From positions 1,550,001 through 1,614,000 of the forward strand of contig NZ_CP089593.1 of NCBI RefSeq assembly GCF_021249405.1: a stretch of 64,000 bases of DNA. Reading direction: 5' to 3'. The DNA is from Halobacterium zhouii (GTDB lineage: Archaea > Halobacteriota > Halobacteria > Halobacteriales > Halobacteriaceae). The first letter of the stretch is position 1. Each line of letters starts with the position of its first letter. Positions 63,970-64,000 of the stretch are shown here, one piece after another. The notes beneath the pieces are model-generated. The model saw only the letters and a list, made by a program, of their open reading frames with translations, searched no databases and had not been told where the DNA came from. The translations under genes were made by a program, and so were the position numbers.

Positions 63970-64000
63970 CTACTCCAGGGACGCCCACTCCACCATGCGG
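63970..64000 (-). CDS. C-terminal end of a gene cut by the window edge
   Basis: The last 31 bases read, on the minus strand, RMVEWASLE followed by a TAG stop. Only nine residues are visible, so no family can be assigned. The stop lies 51 bp upstream of the DUF6789-like start on the same strand, so the two genes may form a transcript. This is the most tentative coding call in the list. Confidence 0.3.
   Translation of the reverse strand, partial: RMVEWASLE

Overview
The window is about 64 kb of high-GC archaeal chromosome from a haloarchaeon (class Halobacteria). Almost every protein is acidic, most genes look leaderless with a TATA-like box 25-30 bp before the start codon, and the gene content is haloarchaeal or archaeal: halocyanin, Pelota, archaeal RqcH, Elp3, TbsP-like and PadR regulators, UPF0179, DUF63 and DUF309. 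I cannot name the genus from sequence alone. No rRNA, insertion sequence or CRISPR array was seen. One tRNA, Leu(CAA), is present.

Layout. 1-9.5 kb: a chemotaxis transducer cut by the window edge, an XPB-type helicase, MsrB, and a two-gene operon (carboxylesterase plus ring-cleaving dioxygenase) divergent from an HxlR-type regulator with an N-terminal cysteine, followed by small conserved haloarchaeal genes. 9.5-13.2 kb: an intergenic element bounded by 15-bp inverted repeats, tRNA-Leu, an inositol-phosphatase-like enzyme, an Lrp regulator, a DUF63 membrane protein, and a long inverted repeat between convergent genes. 13.2-20.3 kb: a ThiF-YcaO fusion, a TbsP-like regulator, a CHAT-type caspase-like protein, and the one-carbon pair glyA and folD. 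20.4-35.3 kb: a lipoprotein, a GapN-like dehydrogenase, hydrolases, a divergent citrate synthase, a candidate small RNA, PadR, an AI-2E-type permease, a DUF4010/MgtC-type protein, an aminotransferase and halocyanin.

35.9-41.8 kb is the most unusual part. It is a minus-strand, lower-GC array that reads as a polymorphic-toxin reservoir. It holds two 5'-truncated toxin ORFs sharing a 140-bp DNA block about 95% identical, with different C-terminal toxin domains. A third toxin tail is fused to the start of an immunity-like gene. At least four paralogous small immunity-like genes lie among them, one of them frameshifted.

42-64 kb returns to housekeeping functions: MutY, a universal stress protein, an FMN reductase, thymidine kinase, a degenerate RecJ-like S1/OB protein, Elp3, SurE, a ZIP transporter, a metal exporter with a DtxR-type palindrome at its start, ribosome rescue (RqcH and Pelota), a NikR regulator divergent from a His-rich Ni/Co transporter, an RNase Z-like hydrolase and an Lhr-type helicase.

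Gene-free stretches (9.5-10.0, 12.8-13.2, 30.2-30.6, 50.9-51.3 and 60.25-60.7 kb) are not empty. All but the 30 kb one carry clusters of perfect hairpins with 3-nt loops, often directly after a stop codon. The 30 kb one holds a promoter, a structured segment and a terminator consistent with a small RNA.
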